A DNA stretch of 64,000 nt, from the NCBI GenBank assembly GCA_037783415.1, contig JAZGTN010000210.1, forward strand, positions 809,001 to 873,000, given 5' to 3'. The notes under the pieces were generated by a model. It saw nothing but the letters and a program-made list of their open reading frames with translations. It was not told the origin of the DNA and did not search any database. Positions 9,730-19,840 of the stretch are shown here, piece by piece. Numbering within the stretch: the stretch's first letter is position 1; each line of letters starts with the position of its first letter. The stretch comes from Leptasterias polaris. Lineage: Eukaryota; Echinodermata; Asteroidea; Forcipulatida; Asteriidae. A program made the position numbers and the translations under genes.

Positions 9730-11864
9730 CTGTAGAATTAAGGGTAAAAAAAAAGATGCAGAAGTTATTTATTTATTTATTCATTCATTTGTTCATTTGT
9801 TCATTTTTTAACTTATTATTATTATTACTCTTATTATTATTAGGCCTATATTTTAAAATTAATTGTTAATCCTGGAGAAACACAGTTTTTCAATTAAGCC
9901 CAGCAATTACAAGCATTCATCAATATAAAAATAGAAAGGAGTATACACATTATAACAATGTATACATGTACATACAAAAACTAATGGTAAAGTGAGGCAA
10001 CATTGATAAAATCAATACTTAACCATCAAGGGCAATTAAAAACAAGGCTTTAAAAAATGCAATGAATTTAACTGACTTTAACAACATTAAAAAAAACACC
10101 ATTTGGGGGCTTGATTTTTTGGGGAGAAATTCACAAAATGACAGGGCTTGCTGCTCAACAGAATAAGGATACCAGCGAAAATATCATTACATTGTGGCTG
10201 GTATTCTGCATATTTTTTGCTTAGCAGAAAATTGTTAGGCAATTTTTCCTGCTTAAGCAACTCTATGAAATCGTGCCCTGGTGAGATGGTTTTCAGATAA
10301 ATATTGATGCAGGTCCCGATTATGAGAACCTGGCCACCAGAGGACCTAAAATGCAAAGACATACATGAACATGCATACATCAGCACACCTTAAGGAAAAA
10401 AAAACCCAACCTTCGACCTTTGCAATAAAGGCTTCTCAGCCTTTTTAAACTGACAAGTATAACCAAATATGCTATTAACTCTTTCACTCACTGACCAGTC
10501 GCTAGCGACCGGTTTAAATCCATTCAAAACAAATTACAAAACGAAAGATAAAGATCACAGTTTTCGGAAAGGGAAAGAGGACTCCTGAAGGTGCTATGTG
10601 GACCTGCTTTTTGGGGGGCTCGTCATTTGTACACAAAAAACGAGTGAACAGTATCCATTTAAGATCAATTTATCACTGAAATAAATGGTCATGAATGGGT
10701 TAATATGGATTTGCACACACAATATTTTCAAATTGACACAGATGTAAACAATGTAAAACAAAAACAAATACAAAATCAGTAAATGCAAAATTCAATTCAA
10801 TTCAATATTTCAATTCAATATTTTTTAAATGACACAAATGTAAAAGATGACAACAAAAGCAATTACAAAATTGTTAGATGCAAAATTCAATTCAATTCAA
10901 TATTTCAATTCAATCATTTGTAAATGACACATATGTAAAACATAAAAACAAGTACAAAATTGTTAGATGCAAAATTCAGTTCAATTCAATTCAACATTAA
11001 TTTTCATATTGCAAAATGTACACACAAGTAAATATAGAGAAAGTCAATTGAACAAAGATGCATAAAGAAGTACTAGAATAATAATTGTGTGGGACACAAT
11101 GAAGCAGAGGCAAATATAGAGGCATAAACAAAAACCCATGAAACAGGGATACAGAGAACCCCCAAACCAGACTAAGATCCCCAAAAACCCTACCTCAACT
11201 TCAAACCTTCCAAAATCAAACTGTTCCAGATATCTACACACTAAATTCCCAGAGCGTCTTAGGAAAGCAAACAATTGTAGAAAAATTGTAAGCATCCGTT
11301 CTTGGTTTTAAGTGATGAAAAGGAGGTAACTTTGCATGACACAAGTTAACCTCAGACAAATTAATTAAATTATTCATTAAATGGGACCGAGTTGACATCT
11401 ACAAATGAAAAGTATGAAAAGATTCAACATTTTGAATCTGCCGACAAAATTTTTTTAAATGAAATTTTGGGCAAACAAAGGAAGAAGTATAATCAAGTGG
11501 AAACAAAAGATATTTCGCTAACAATTTCATTTTAAGTAATTTCAGTTATTAATTCCGGTTGTGCAGCCAATGATTCTCAGAAAAGCGAACTTAATCACTG
11601 TACTAGCCAAGAACCCCATGGAGAGAAGACAAAGAAGGAAGTTTCAGTTTTAGATGTGGGAGGCAAACCCCAGAGATTTATTCCAGGGAAAACCCACACA
11701 ATCAGGTAAGGACAGAAACAAAAGCCCCCATAGGGATTTGTATCAGGGTTCTAGCGTGGAAGGCGAGGAACACTACACCAATGATTTTCTTGTATGTCAC
11801 CAAAATTACTAAATCTATTAGAACTTACATACAATTCTTAGGGATTGTTAAAACAGTGACTTAC
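9730..11864 (-). other. EVA1C last intron
   Basis: The intron has no exon signal that I trust. It contains a (TTTA)n/(TTCA)n microsatellite next to the acceptor (9766-9810), an (ATT)n stretch at 9815-9841, a palindromic 'ctgctaagc' element at about 10120-10285, a three-unit tandem repeat at 10734-11005, and at about 11655-11790 an interspersed repeat with GTGGGAGGCAAACCCCAGAG and GGGAAAACCCACACAATCAG. Confidence 0.6.
10734..11005 (-). repeat. three-unit tandem repeat, ~90-95 bp
   Basis: The phrase GCAAAATTCAATTCAATTCA begins at 10785 and 10880, and a variant begins at 10969. Each is preceded by GACACA(G/A/T)ATGTAAA and a CAAATACAAAAT-like stretch. The steps are 95 and 89 bp. The unit itself contains a (TTCAA)n microsatellite. 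Confidence 0.8.
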
Positions 11865-11993
11865 TTGCTTCCTTAAGTTTTTTCTTAAGATCATAATTCT
11901 GACATTGAAGTCTGATGACGCACCACAGTAAAGTTGCCAACACTCCTAAACAGCATCCAATGGACATGTACAAAATAAAAACCTCTGTGTTCA
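11865..11993 (-). CDS. EVA1C: EVA1C exon encoding the transmembrane helix
   Basis: The exon is 129 nt, 2 + 42 codons + 1, entered and left in phase 1. The acceptor is TTGTCTTGCAG (11994) and the donor is GTAAGTCACT (11864). The translation runs VNTEV, then about 22 hydrophobic residues (FILYMSIGCCLGVLATLLWC and VI), then a basic stop-transfer segment RLQCQNYDLKKKLKEA. With the lectin domains upstream outside the cell and this basic segment after it, the protein is type I, with the C-terminal tail in the cytoplasm. The two cysteines in the helix and one after it could be palmitoylation sites, which is inference only. Confidence 0.88.
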
Positions 11994-13339
11994 CTGCAAG
12001 ACAACACACAAAAGAAACCATAATGTTAAGGTATGACTTGGCTGGGATTTGAGGCATTGCATTGTGAGGTATCAATGTATAATTGGTTTGCGGTAACACC
12101 ATGTGTATATACTACTTGCTAGGTAGATTATTTTCTTTTGAGAACTTGTCTTGCTATTTATTCTACTACCATTATCACACAGGCGCTCTTGTCCCATGCC
12201 TAACTGGGCCACTATATTTTTCCATATTCCACTCGTGCTTGTGTGATAACTAATATTATATACCCTCGCACATAGATCCCTGTCATTTGTTTGGTGGAAT
12301 GCCCATGACGCATCATCCTTTATTTTGCCATGTATTTACTGCCACGACGTTGGACCATCATAACCGCCTTGCTTAATTCGCAGCGTCCTTCTCAAAACAT
12401 TTGTTCCGGCCTGTTTGTCCGAAACAAGGCAAGTTTGTATCACAACAGACAAGGTTAGTGCCTACATGGAGTTGTCCATATTATTTAGAAGTTTTTTTAA
12501 ATAAAAAAATATTAATTTCTAGATTTTTGGTGGATGGATGAGTCTCCGGGTCGTTTTTGATGTGAAAATTTTTCACAAGGATCTATGCGAAACAAATTTT
12601 AAATGCATTTCTTTCATGCATTGTCACAGAAATATTATACCCACTCGGTGAAATTTGGCTTTTTTTTATTTCACTCGGCTTCTCCTTGTGAATTGGGAAT
12701 AATCCAGATTTCACCTCAAGATTATATTCCGCGCACAATGTACTCACACGCATTCAATATTTGTATTTATAATAGATACCTACTTTGGATGTATCCGATA
12801 GCTGCTAATATACTAGTGAAGAACCCCATTGATTCTTCTTGTTCAGCTTGTACTGTGGTTTTATAGCTAGTATTGTGAGCAGTGCTGGTTGCGTAGTCAT
12901 TAGACCCTGTAGTACTAAAAACATCCCCTCCTGTAAAACACAGCAAAGCAATAGAGCATTGGTTAGTACTTTAGGAAGTTTTTTTGTGTATGACTTTCGG
13001 ACAGGCATAATATTTGGTCCTCGGAAAAAAGTAGGAAACTAACTTTTTAGCACAAGGGCTGACCTTCTTGTTCATATGGTGTATGGTTTAATTTATTTTT
13101 CAGGCTATATAATCACAATTTTTCAAAAAGCAAAAAAATAAATAAAAAATCAGACTAAAATAGGAAGAATATCATGCCTGTTTGGACATTGTTATATTTT
13201 GTTTACCATTCTAAGATATTATACAAAAGTTTCATTGGCGATTATCAGAGTTGGTGTAGCTTGGTGTAATTTTTTTTAAAGCAATATTTCACAGGGAAAC
13301 TGACTGGGTAAAATTTATGTAGTTTTGAGTTGAAGAAAA

Positions 13340-13425
13340 ATTGCCTATAGCTGGGCTTGACTCAACGACGTCCAGATTAATGTGCAGGCGCTCTACCAAC
13401 TGAGCTATCTAGCCCTATGTTGCCA
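13340..13425 (-). repeat. tRNA-like SINE fragment ('GGGCTAGATAGCTCAGTTGG' family)
   Basis: Read on the minus strand it gives GGGCTAGATAGCTCAGTTGG, TAGAGCGCCTGCACATTAAT and then a weak B box. Better copies are at 16803-17065 and 54003-54290. The T-arm here is decayed, so it is not a functional tRNA gene. Confidence 0.7.
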
Positions 13426-13706
13426 GCAGAATCTGTTAAAGTATTTTCATTTGCTCTTTGTGTGTATTCCCCCATCCCTCCCCTGCCCCCCCTTTTTTTT
13501 AAGGGGGGGGGGGAGGTTTTTTTCCATGGGGCCCTCCACATTCCTAGCAGTAGTTTTGTCAACATTACCCAAGAGTATGCCCGTAAGTCACATGTTAGCT
13601 CCGGATACTTGTAGACTCAATAATAAAATCGATATGTACAAGCATTTCGATGGCAAAGTTGATTAATTCAATCTCGACTTTCAAGTAGATGATCGCCACG
13701 AGCACT

Positions 13707-13732
13707 GGGGGGGGGGGGGGGGGGGGGGGGGG
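13707..13732 (+). repeat. poly(G) run of 26
   Basis: This is the longest homopolymer that I count in the window. Such runs can form G-quadruplexes and are prone to length errors in sequencing, so the exact length is uncertain. Confidence 0.95.
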
Positions 13733-13989
13733 AGTTGAGAGACTATCATCTCTGCTATCACACCCCATGGGGGTAACCTGGCAATGAAGTGCTACATGGA
13801 CTCAATGATTGAACGACTGTGATTAAGAGAGAGTTCATGGCATGAAATCCAAGTGCTGGAGCTTGGAGACTGCGTACTCTTTGCCTATAGCATCAGGTAC
13901 GTGGGTCTGTCCCTGTCTACAATTGTCACTGATATGCCTTACTCTGGCTGCTTTTAGAGTTGTCTTCAGTCACCTCTTCAGCAGCCACA

Positions 13990-14400
13990 CAGGGTTTGCC
14001 ATTAACTTTTTTAGTGACTGACTAGCAGGTCCAGTGTGTAGCTTGTCATTTTACTAGTTTGTCAGCTTTTTCACTAGTTCATATTTTGTATACATGTTTA
14101 TATATGTGTTGTGATCATTAAGCCTTCGAGAAAGACTCTGCTAGGGTCGAAACGTCAGGCCATTAACTATATTTTTGCATATACATGTATACCACAAGTC
14201 CTTTTGGTTGGTAAGCAGCTTGCAACAGCTAATTCTATTTTCCCATTTAGTTCTTTTTTCATATGAAATAGGGATGCTTTTCAACACTTAACTGGTCAGC
14301 CGGACCACTTGCAGTGAATTTTGACTGGTCCTCATGTGTTTTAACTAGCACTTGGCCAGCGGACCATTGTTGAGGGTGAATGCTGCCAAACTAAGGGCCA
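13990..14400 (+). mobile_element. 'GGGTTTGCC' interspersed repeat carrying a nested insertion
   Basis: The flanks (GGGTTTGCCATTAACTTTTT, then AGTGACTGACTAGCAGGTCC on the left and AATAGGGATGCTTTTCAACA on the right) belong to a repeat also found at 29640-30030, 44813-45010 and 45385-45830. The middle, 14085-14257, is absent from the other copies and is a separate insertion. Confidence 0.75.
14085..14257 (+). mobile_element. 173-bp insertion with 7-bp target duplication (Penelope-like motif)
   Basis: TTCATAT occurs at 14078-14084 and again at 14258-14264, while uninterrupted copies of the host repeat have a single TTCATAT. The insert contains GCCTTCGAGAAAGACTCTGC followed by TAGGGTCGAAACGTCAGGCC and a TTGGTTGGTAAGCAGC stretch. 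Related pieces lie at 23422-23520, 54800-54870 and 55571-55612. The GTCGAAACGTCAGGC motif reminds me of the ends of Penelope-like retroelements; this assignment is inference. Confidence 0.65.
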
Positions 14401-15591
14401 TTCACAGTAATCAATGTTTTTAAATTTCAATCTTTTTCAAGTTTGGTTTGAACCACCCACCCACCCTAAATTTTGATCTTTAAAGATGTCAAATTCAGTT
14501 TTGTAATGCACTAATTTTTAATAGGTAGAATGATCCTCCCTCATGAAAGTATTCAAAAAATCTGTGAGTGACAATTTGGTGCTCTTAGTTTCTCTTTGCA
14601 GAAACATAAAATATTTGGCTGAAAACAATCAACAATTCATAACAGACCATTATGCATACAACATGTAATCATCGCAGACCTACTTGTATAGAGTTTGTAT
14701 ACTGATCAAGTGCCTACATGTACTAGGTTGCAAAAGTCTGTTTGTACCGATATAATTATTGTGCCATGATCTTTTTCTCAAACCGGCAAAAGTAAATCTG
14801 AAATGAACCAAAACCAGGCGAACTGAACAAACAACCTGTCTAATAACACTTGTAGATAATGCATGTTTTTCACTCCGGCAGGTAGCAATGCACAATTTAA
14901 GTGTCAATGTGAGATTATGTTTCTTCATCATTCCTGACAGCCAATTGCTCTTTCATTGGTTCAACACCCTTGCGTACTCAAACTAAAGGATGAATCTTAG
15001 AAAGGCCGATGATTCTCTGCGAAAAACGGAAGCTAAATGAAAATAACAGGATCTGGCAGTTGCAAAAGAAAAAGATTTTGATTTAGGCGTGAAAAGACAC
15101 CAAAAAGAATCCTGGAAATTAAACAGATTACATCATCTGTTTATTCCCTGTTGAATTCCGACAGGCTCTTCGTTTAAGTGCTCTTCGTTAATTTAATCAT
15201 CAGTTTCTAAAGGTGAGATCACTTAAGTGGAAATCTAAGCTCTAAAATTTCTGGCTATGTAGACTCGGAAAAACAAAAACAATCAGAAAAATCATAGAAG
15301 CCATACAAAATACTTCATGTAGGCCCCAATCTATTCCCAATCAATTTTGACAAAGGCTTGTCAAAGTGTGTTTGTTGTAAAATCCGTTTCATAGCTTTCA
15401 AAGTTTCTGGCTTGTATTGCACAAGTTTTGAACTTTGTCTTTGAAAGGGCATGACATTTTCTTTCCCTTGGTTAATGGCATCTCTATAGGATGGAAATTA
15501 AATGATGGAATTTTATAATGGGAACTGAGTGAAACCATGGCAAAAGCAAAGGGCACCGATGTCAAACTGCTGAAATACAATAATGTGACGT

Positions 15592-16060
15592 TTAAAGGTA
15601 GGGTCACAGATTGGTAAATACTCCAAAAACAAATGACCATAAAAAGTTACTTGGTGAATAGCACTGCAGCTGATGATAGTATCAACTATTTTGAGAAAGG
15701 ACTCACTTCTAAGTAATATGGTTTGATTAATTTTTCACACCTAAACAGTTGAATTTCAGAAATGATTCATGCATGAATTGTTTCTCAGATTTCAAAGAGG
15801 TTGGTGTCTGCTGTACACGTGTCGCTAAACTCGGATGGATTTGAAGTTCTTGTGAAAATATTGTGACAGTTTTTTATCTGCTTTATCAGAAAGCAGACAC
15901 TGTATTCAGCTGAAACTTTCACATGTGATTTTAATTGTATCTTTCTGAAAAATTTTGCTTTTAAATCAGCATTACATTGAAAAAAAACCCAAGCAGTTTA
16001 CACTTATCCAATAACATATTTTACATCTTTTTGAAGTTATGTTCTCTTCTAAGGGTCTGC
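15592..16060. mobile_element. diverged relative of the TTAAAGG inverted-repeat elements
   Basis: It starts TTTAAAGGTAGGGTCACAGA, then TTGGTAAATACTCCAAAAAC. The interior includes CATAAAAAGTTACTTGGTGA and later AAGCAGACACTGTATTCAGC. The far part is shared with 22620-22790, which ends TATGACCCTATCTTTATA, the inverse of the left end. It is a non-coding element. Confidence 0.55.
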
Positions 16061-16452
16061 AGATATCAATCTTTAAAAATATATAAATACATTTTTTAAG
16101 AAAATAATATTTCATATTGGGAGGCTAGCAGTATTTTTACAGTATGTGATCCACAATTATTTGTAAATAAAGGCATTGGGGTGAAAATACACAGCACAAC
16201 AGGTTGAAGGAAGTCTCTGAGACAAGAGTGAAGTGATGACCGTCTGGTTGTGCTGATATAACAAATTGACTTATTGATCCTTGCACAATGGGAAACGCAC
16301 CTCCGCACATGATGCGCACCCAACCATTTCCACCTTTTTGGGAGATGATTCTTGTGTACATTTTGACACCCAAAATGGCGAACATGCAGGACATGCGCGT
16401 GCCCTGCGTGTTGTGCAAGGGATCAATAGGAAATGGAGAATGGAGAGAACAA

Positions 16453-16476
16453 ATATATATATATTATATATATATG
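16453..16476 (+). repeat. (TA)n microsatellite
   Basis: A run of about 24 bp of alternating A and T with one interruption. Confidence 0.9.
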
Positions 16477-16596
16477 TTATTTGATTAAAAAATGAATTAA
16501 TTATAAACTAATTAGTGATTTTGTGGGGTTATAGGCCCAGGGATTGGCTGTTTATTTGCCAAAATGAACAGGAAAACCTAAACATTAATACATTAC

Positions 16597-16755
16597 CTTG
16601 TTGGTTATTTGTTGATTCAGACATGGTGTTAAGTGACTGGCTGTGATGATCATACCCTTGACTATATGTTGGGGAGGTTGGATTGATAACGTAGTTGTAT
16701 GGTACTGTCGGAACACCAGTAAACCGTCGAGGCTTGCGAAATATCCTCTTTGACA
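16597..16755 (-). CDS. EVA1C: EVA1C exon, extracellular linker
   Basis: The exon is 159 nt, 2 + 52 codons + 1, phase 1 in and out. The acceptor GATGTTCACAG ends at 16756 and the donor GTAATG begins at 16596. It encodes a polar, proline-, serine- and asparagine-rich segment: VSKRIFRKPRRFTGVPTVPY, then NYVINPTSPTYSQGYDHHSQ and SLNTMSESTNNQQ. The sequence connects the second lectin domain to the membrane helix. It has no domain of its own, and this part of EVA1C varies between species, so recognition rests on position, strand, phase and the clean splice sites. The basic RRFTG start could be a proteolysis site, which is speculation. Confidence 0.75.
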
Positions 16756-16802
16756 CTGTGAACATCAACAAAATTAACACGTTTAATGTTAGGTATAAAT
16801 AA

Positions 16803-17065
16803 ACCACAAGGGAAACTGACTGGGTAAAATGTTAATTAAATTTGGATTGAAAAAAGACAAATTGACTAGAATGGGATTTGAACCTGAGACCTCCAGTTTA
16901 ACATTCTTGTGCTCAACCAACTGAGCTATCTAGCCCTAATATTGGCGGTCTCCTTATTTTTATTAATATTTTTGTTCCGGGGTGCCAGTCAGAAGCCATT
17001 CAGCATGTAACTGCCATATAACCAGAGATCACACCCAAATTAACGATACCTGCCACTTCCCAGGT
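16803..17065 (-). mobile_element. tRNA-like SINE ('GGGCTAGATAGCTCAGTTGG' family)
   Basis: On the minus strand, GGGCTAGATAGCTCAGTTGG is followed by an anticodon-arm-like stretch and GGTTCAAATCCC (A- and B-box-like), then a body ending ACCCAGTCAGTTTCCCTTGT. Preceding the tRNA part on the same strand is GGCTTCTGACTGGCACCCCG. The copy at 54003-54290 has the same order. Confidence 0.75.
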
Positions 17066-17289
17066 TGTATCCCTGTTTAGATCATGCTGTGTGATCATTC
17101 TATCCAAGCTAGTCAACAAATTTTCCCAATCACTGTGGAGATTTCTTGTGTTCTTTCCTTTGTCCCTGTACTTAAAATCCTCCCAAAGACCTCCCCAAAA
17201 CCTCCTTGTGGAACATCCCTCTTCTTAGAATAAACAATTGAACAGTCTATTTGCAGGTATTTTAACACTTTTGAGAACCACTTTGGCCA

Positions 17290-17394
17290 AACGTACATTG
17301 CTTTAACACAAGTGAAGGAAACAAACTCAAGAACTTTAACGGGTCCCAATGTTCAAATACGCGAGAGACTTGCAGGGTCTATTCCGCTGCTCCT
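17290..17394 (+). mobile_element. transposon end shared with 355-464
   Basis: The segment ends GCGAGAGACTTGCAGGGTCTA and contains ACTTTAACGGGTCCCAATGT then TCAAATACGC. The same arrangement is in the CFAP298 intron at 355-464. The final 20 bp resemble the terminal inverted repeat of the insertion at 52700-53402. Confidence 0.5.
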
Positions 17395-17619
17395 TTTTTC
17401 TTTGGTCTCCATTAGGTAGCAAACATTGAAACATCATGTCTATATAGGCCCTATTAGTATTATTATAACAATTAATGACAGAAAGTTAGCATTGCATCAA
17501 AGGTGTTTCTCTAGTTTGTCTGGCACACACTCACTGTGTCTTGGTTTATGATCTGGTAAATCTGATTACTTGTAGTAAACACAGTCTGCAAAGATCACAT
17601 TTTATTTTCAGTTAATCCG

Positions 17620-17820
17620 CCAAGTCAGAGGCCCTTTTCAGAACCACTATTTTGGCTTGGGCTCCGGCTTGAGGCTTTGGCTTGAGGCTCCGGCTTGAAG
17701 CTCCGTCAGTTATTTTGAAAACAGGTGCCTTTGGTACATCGCTTCAAACAGGCAGACATAGCCTAAAGCCAGAGTCCAAGCCAGAGACCTTGTTTCGAAA
17801 AAGTACCAGAGTGCCACGAC
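17620..17820. mobile_element. CGGCTTG-rich inverted-repeat element
   Basis: A short tandem of GGCTTGAGGCTCC and GGCTTGAGGCTTT (17656-17705) faces an inverse part (AAAGCCAGAGTCCAAGCCAG, 17764-17783). Outer flanks such as GGCCCTTTTCAGAA and TTGTTTCGAAAAAG suggest a small fold-back element. Confidence 0.5.
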
Positions 17821-18109
17821 CAGAAGCATCTGTTCCAAAATCAAACAAGGCAACAATGAAACTCAGGACAGGGGTGTGAGTCACTGCTGACAAAAATGTC
17901 TGAAATAAGGATCAAAATTCAAGGATGAATGTTCAATAAAAGCATTTCCACATTTTGGTATAAATAACCCCCGGTGTTTATACATTAAGGAACAATATCC
18001 TGAGAATGACGGAAGTGGATCAAACAGCACGATTTCTTTGTATCCGATTAAAAAAAAAAAAAATTATGAGAGATTGCCTAACATTTTAAAGCCATGGACT
18101 GCCACTTCT

Positions 18110-18221
18110 GGGGTGCGTTTTCGTGGTCGTAACCAATAACTGTTTCGGTCAATGGCCAGTGATTAACCAATGGCAAGTTCAACCGAAACAGTTATTCGTT
18201 ATGACCGCGAAAACGGACCCC
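18110..18221. mobile_element. 112-bp near-perfect palindromic element
   Basis: The left arm begins GGGGTGCGTTTTCGTGGTCG and continues TAACCAATAACTGTTTCGG. The right arm read inversely begins GGGGTCCGTTTTCGCGGTCA and continues TAACGAATAACTGTTTCGG. About 40 bp pair with roughly four mismatches around a 30-bp loop. It is non-coding, and transcription would give a long hairpin. Confidence 0.85.
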
Positions 18222-18289
18222 TGGGTGAGGGCTACATTTAACTGATTTGGGCTGTCGACCCAAATCAACTGCCACCAGGGGCACGTTGC

Positions 18290-18505
18290 CACCTACTCCT
18301 GGGGCTGAAACAGGGGTACCCCCCTTTCACTGTCTGTAAAGATGTAGGCATCGGTATCATCAACTGTAGGAGCCTGGCTGGTAGAGCAGAATGTACTACC
18401 TTCCCATTTTTTAACGGAGCAATTATGGTTAAGTGCCTTGCTCAATGGCACAAGTGTCATGACCAGGATTCGAACCCACACTCTACTGCTGACAAGTGAG
18501 ATTTC
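18290..18505 (-). mobile_element. tRNA-Leu-type SINE, antisense
   Basis: Minus strand: GTGTGGGTTCGAATCCTGGT (B box), CATGACACTTGTGCCATTGA, GCAAGGCACTTAACCATAAT, later GGGGGGTACCCCTGTTTCAG. The order is as in the 53633-53990 copy, with a different internal stretch. Confidence 0.7.
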
Positions 18506-18814
18506 ATAATACAAATCACTATGGTAATATTGACAACTCTTCTAAGACAAATCTTAGTGCTTTGTGAAATCTAGTCCTAGATATAAGTTTACAACTGGAA
18601 AAGATCAGCACAGGAACCAAGGGCGTCTGTTTCTAAAATGAGACCAGAGCCAACAGTGCAAATAATGACTGAAGAAGCCACAGAGTAAACAGCATCATCC
18701 CAGCACCAAAAGCCCAGGATTATCCCTTCACTCATCGGTGCTTGACTGCTCCACTGGAAAAAAAAAACCCTTAAAACTAGACACGTGACATTGCAATTGC
18801 ATTTGTGCACAAAT

Positions 18815-19840
18815 GCAGAGCTGTTTCGCTAATAATATTTTCAAATTAGTCATCTGAATACGAAATTCTTATAATGTGTACATAATCAAGTTAATAATAC
18901 AATAACAATGCCTTGTGAGATCGAATTCATTGTCTGTATATCTTGTAAAACTGTACCTTTAAGGTAAGATAACCTGACAAATGATGACGTCATGATGACG
19001 TCAATTTGTTTTCGAAAAAGTTATGATGTATCAAGCCTATTAAAAAAAGAATTTTGATTTTAGCATGTTCCGTTAGTAATTTTTGACTTAAAGGGGCAAA
19101 AAATGAAAAAATCTTAAAAAATCGTGTGATGACGTCATCATGACGTCATCATGACGTCATTACAAGTTTAACAGAAACTTGCCATTATCTAACGACTTGC
19201 CAAGTTTCAATGTAATCAAACCTATACTTGTGGAGATATACGACTTCAAAAAGTGCACCTTTATTGTCACATCACATAATCAATCTAAAACTTCATACTT
19301 GGCTGCCTGAAGGTCATCATGTGCATCAATTTTGAAGCGATTACAAAAAACTTCGCCACACACATCTTCTCAAAGTGCATTTTGAACAGTTTTCCAACTG
19401 CCATTAGAGGGCGCTCTTGTATATTATGACGTCATTGGTATTTTTTTTTTGAAAGCACACTCTGGCCGCACACTAACATCGTTAAAAGCAACTTCATAAC
19501 TTTTGCCACTTTTGAATTACGAGGGCACACTTTATCCCTACCCAATCCCGCAAACAGAAACCTACGGTCTCTTGTGACTGATTTGATACGCATTTTCAAA
19601 TATTTAAAATATAAATCTTTAAGATGACGTCACTTGACAGGTGATGACGTCATCATGACGAATTTCTTTTAGGACCTTCCTTGCACCAATGCCTTTCATC
19701 ATTGAATCGGGAACTAGGCAAAACGGCGCTTAGAACGCAACATGCGTTGTTTGAATGACTTCCGGTGTCTGAAACGGACAAAGAAAAACTTTAACGAAAA
19801 CAAGAGCTGTTCCGCTGCGCTACGCTGCGAAACAGCTAAA
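18815..19840. mobile_element. repeat segment with eight TGACGTCA octamers
   Basis: Exact TGACGTCA occurs at 18985, 18996, 19130, 19141, 19152, 19427, 19625 and 19645. The three at 19130-19159 are phased at 11 bp as TGACGTCATCA. The segment is bounded by GAGCTGTTTCGC (18822) and by an inverted pair, GAGCTGTTCCGCTGCGC and GCTGCGAAACAGCT (19804-19838), suggesting a mobile or fold-back element. TGACGTCA is the CREB/ATF consensus; whether it binds anything here is unknown. Confidence 0.65.
19406..19416 (+). promoter_or_regulatory. AGAGGGCGCTC, CTCF-core-like site
   Basis: The sequence resembles the CTCF core (AGRKGGCRS). Two others are at 7511-7521 and 34858-34868 (both minus strand, AGAGGGCGCTA). 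The 19406 and 34858 sites lie inside repeats. Binding is unproven. Confidence 0.2.

Larger units (their letters stand above)
11994..16596 (-). other. EVA1C intron with several repeats
   Basis: Contents that I can name: a repeat shared with 51165 and 62150 at about 12090-12190, a TTATCACAC-flanked CpG-richer stretch at 12170-12620, a tRNA-like fragment at 13340-13425, poly(G) runs at 13503 and 13707, a 'gggtttgcc' repeat with a nested insertion at 13990-14400, and a relative of the TTAAAGGCACTG elements at 15592-16060. No other exon of EVA1C or of another gene is evident. Confidence 0.6.

Noticed and set aside
9477..9869. 130-codon plus-strand frame
   Set aside because: It is the antisense shadow of the EVA1C terminal exon and runs into an (ATT)n/(TTA)n tract as leucines.
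11044..11295. 83-codon hydrophobic minus-strand frame
   Set aside because: Low-complexity Phe/Leu/Cys-rich translation of AT-rich intron. The neighbouring EVA1C exons join perfectly without it.
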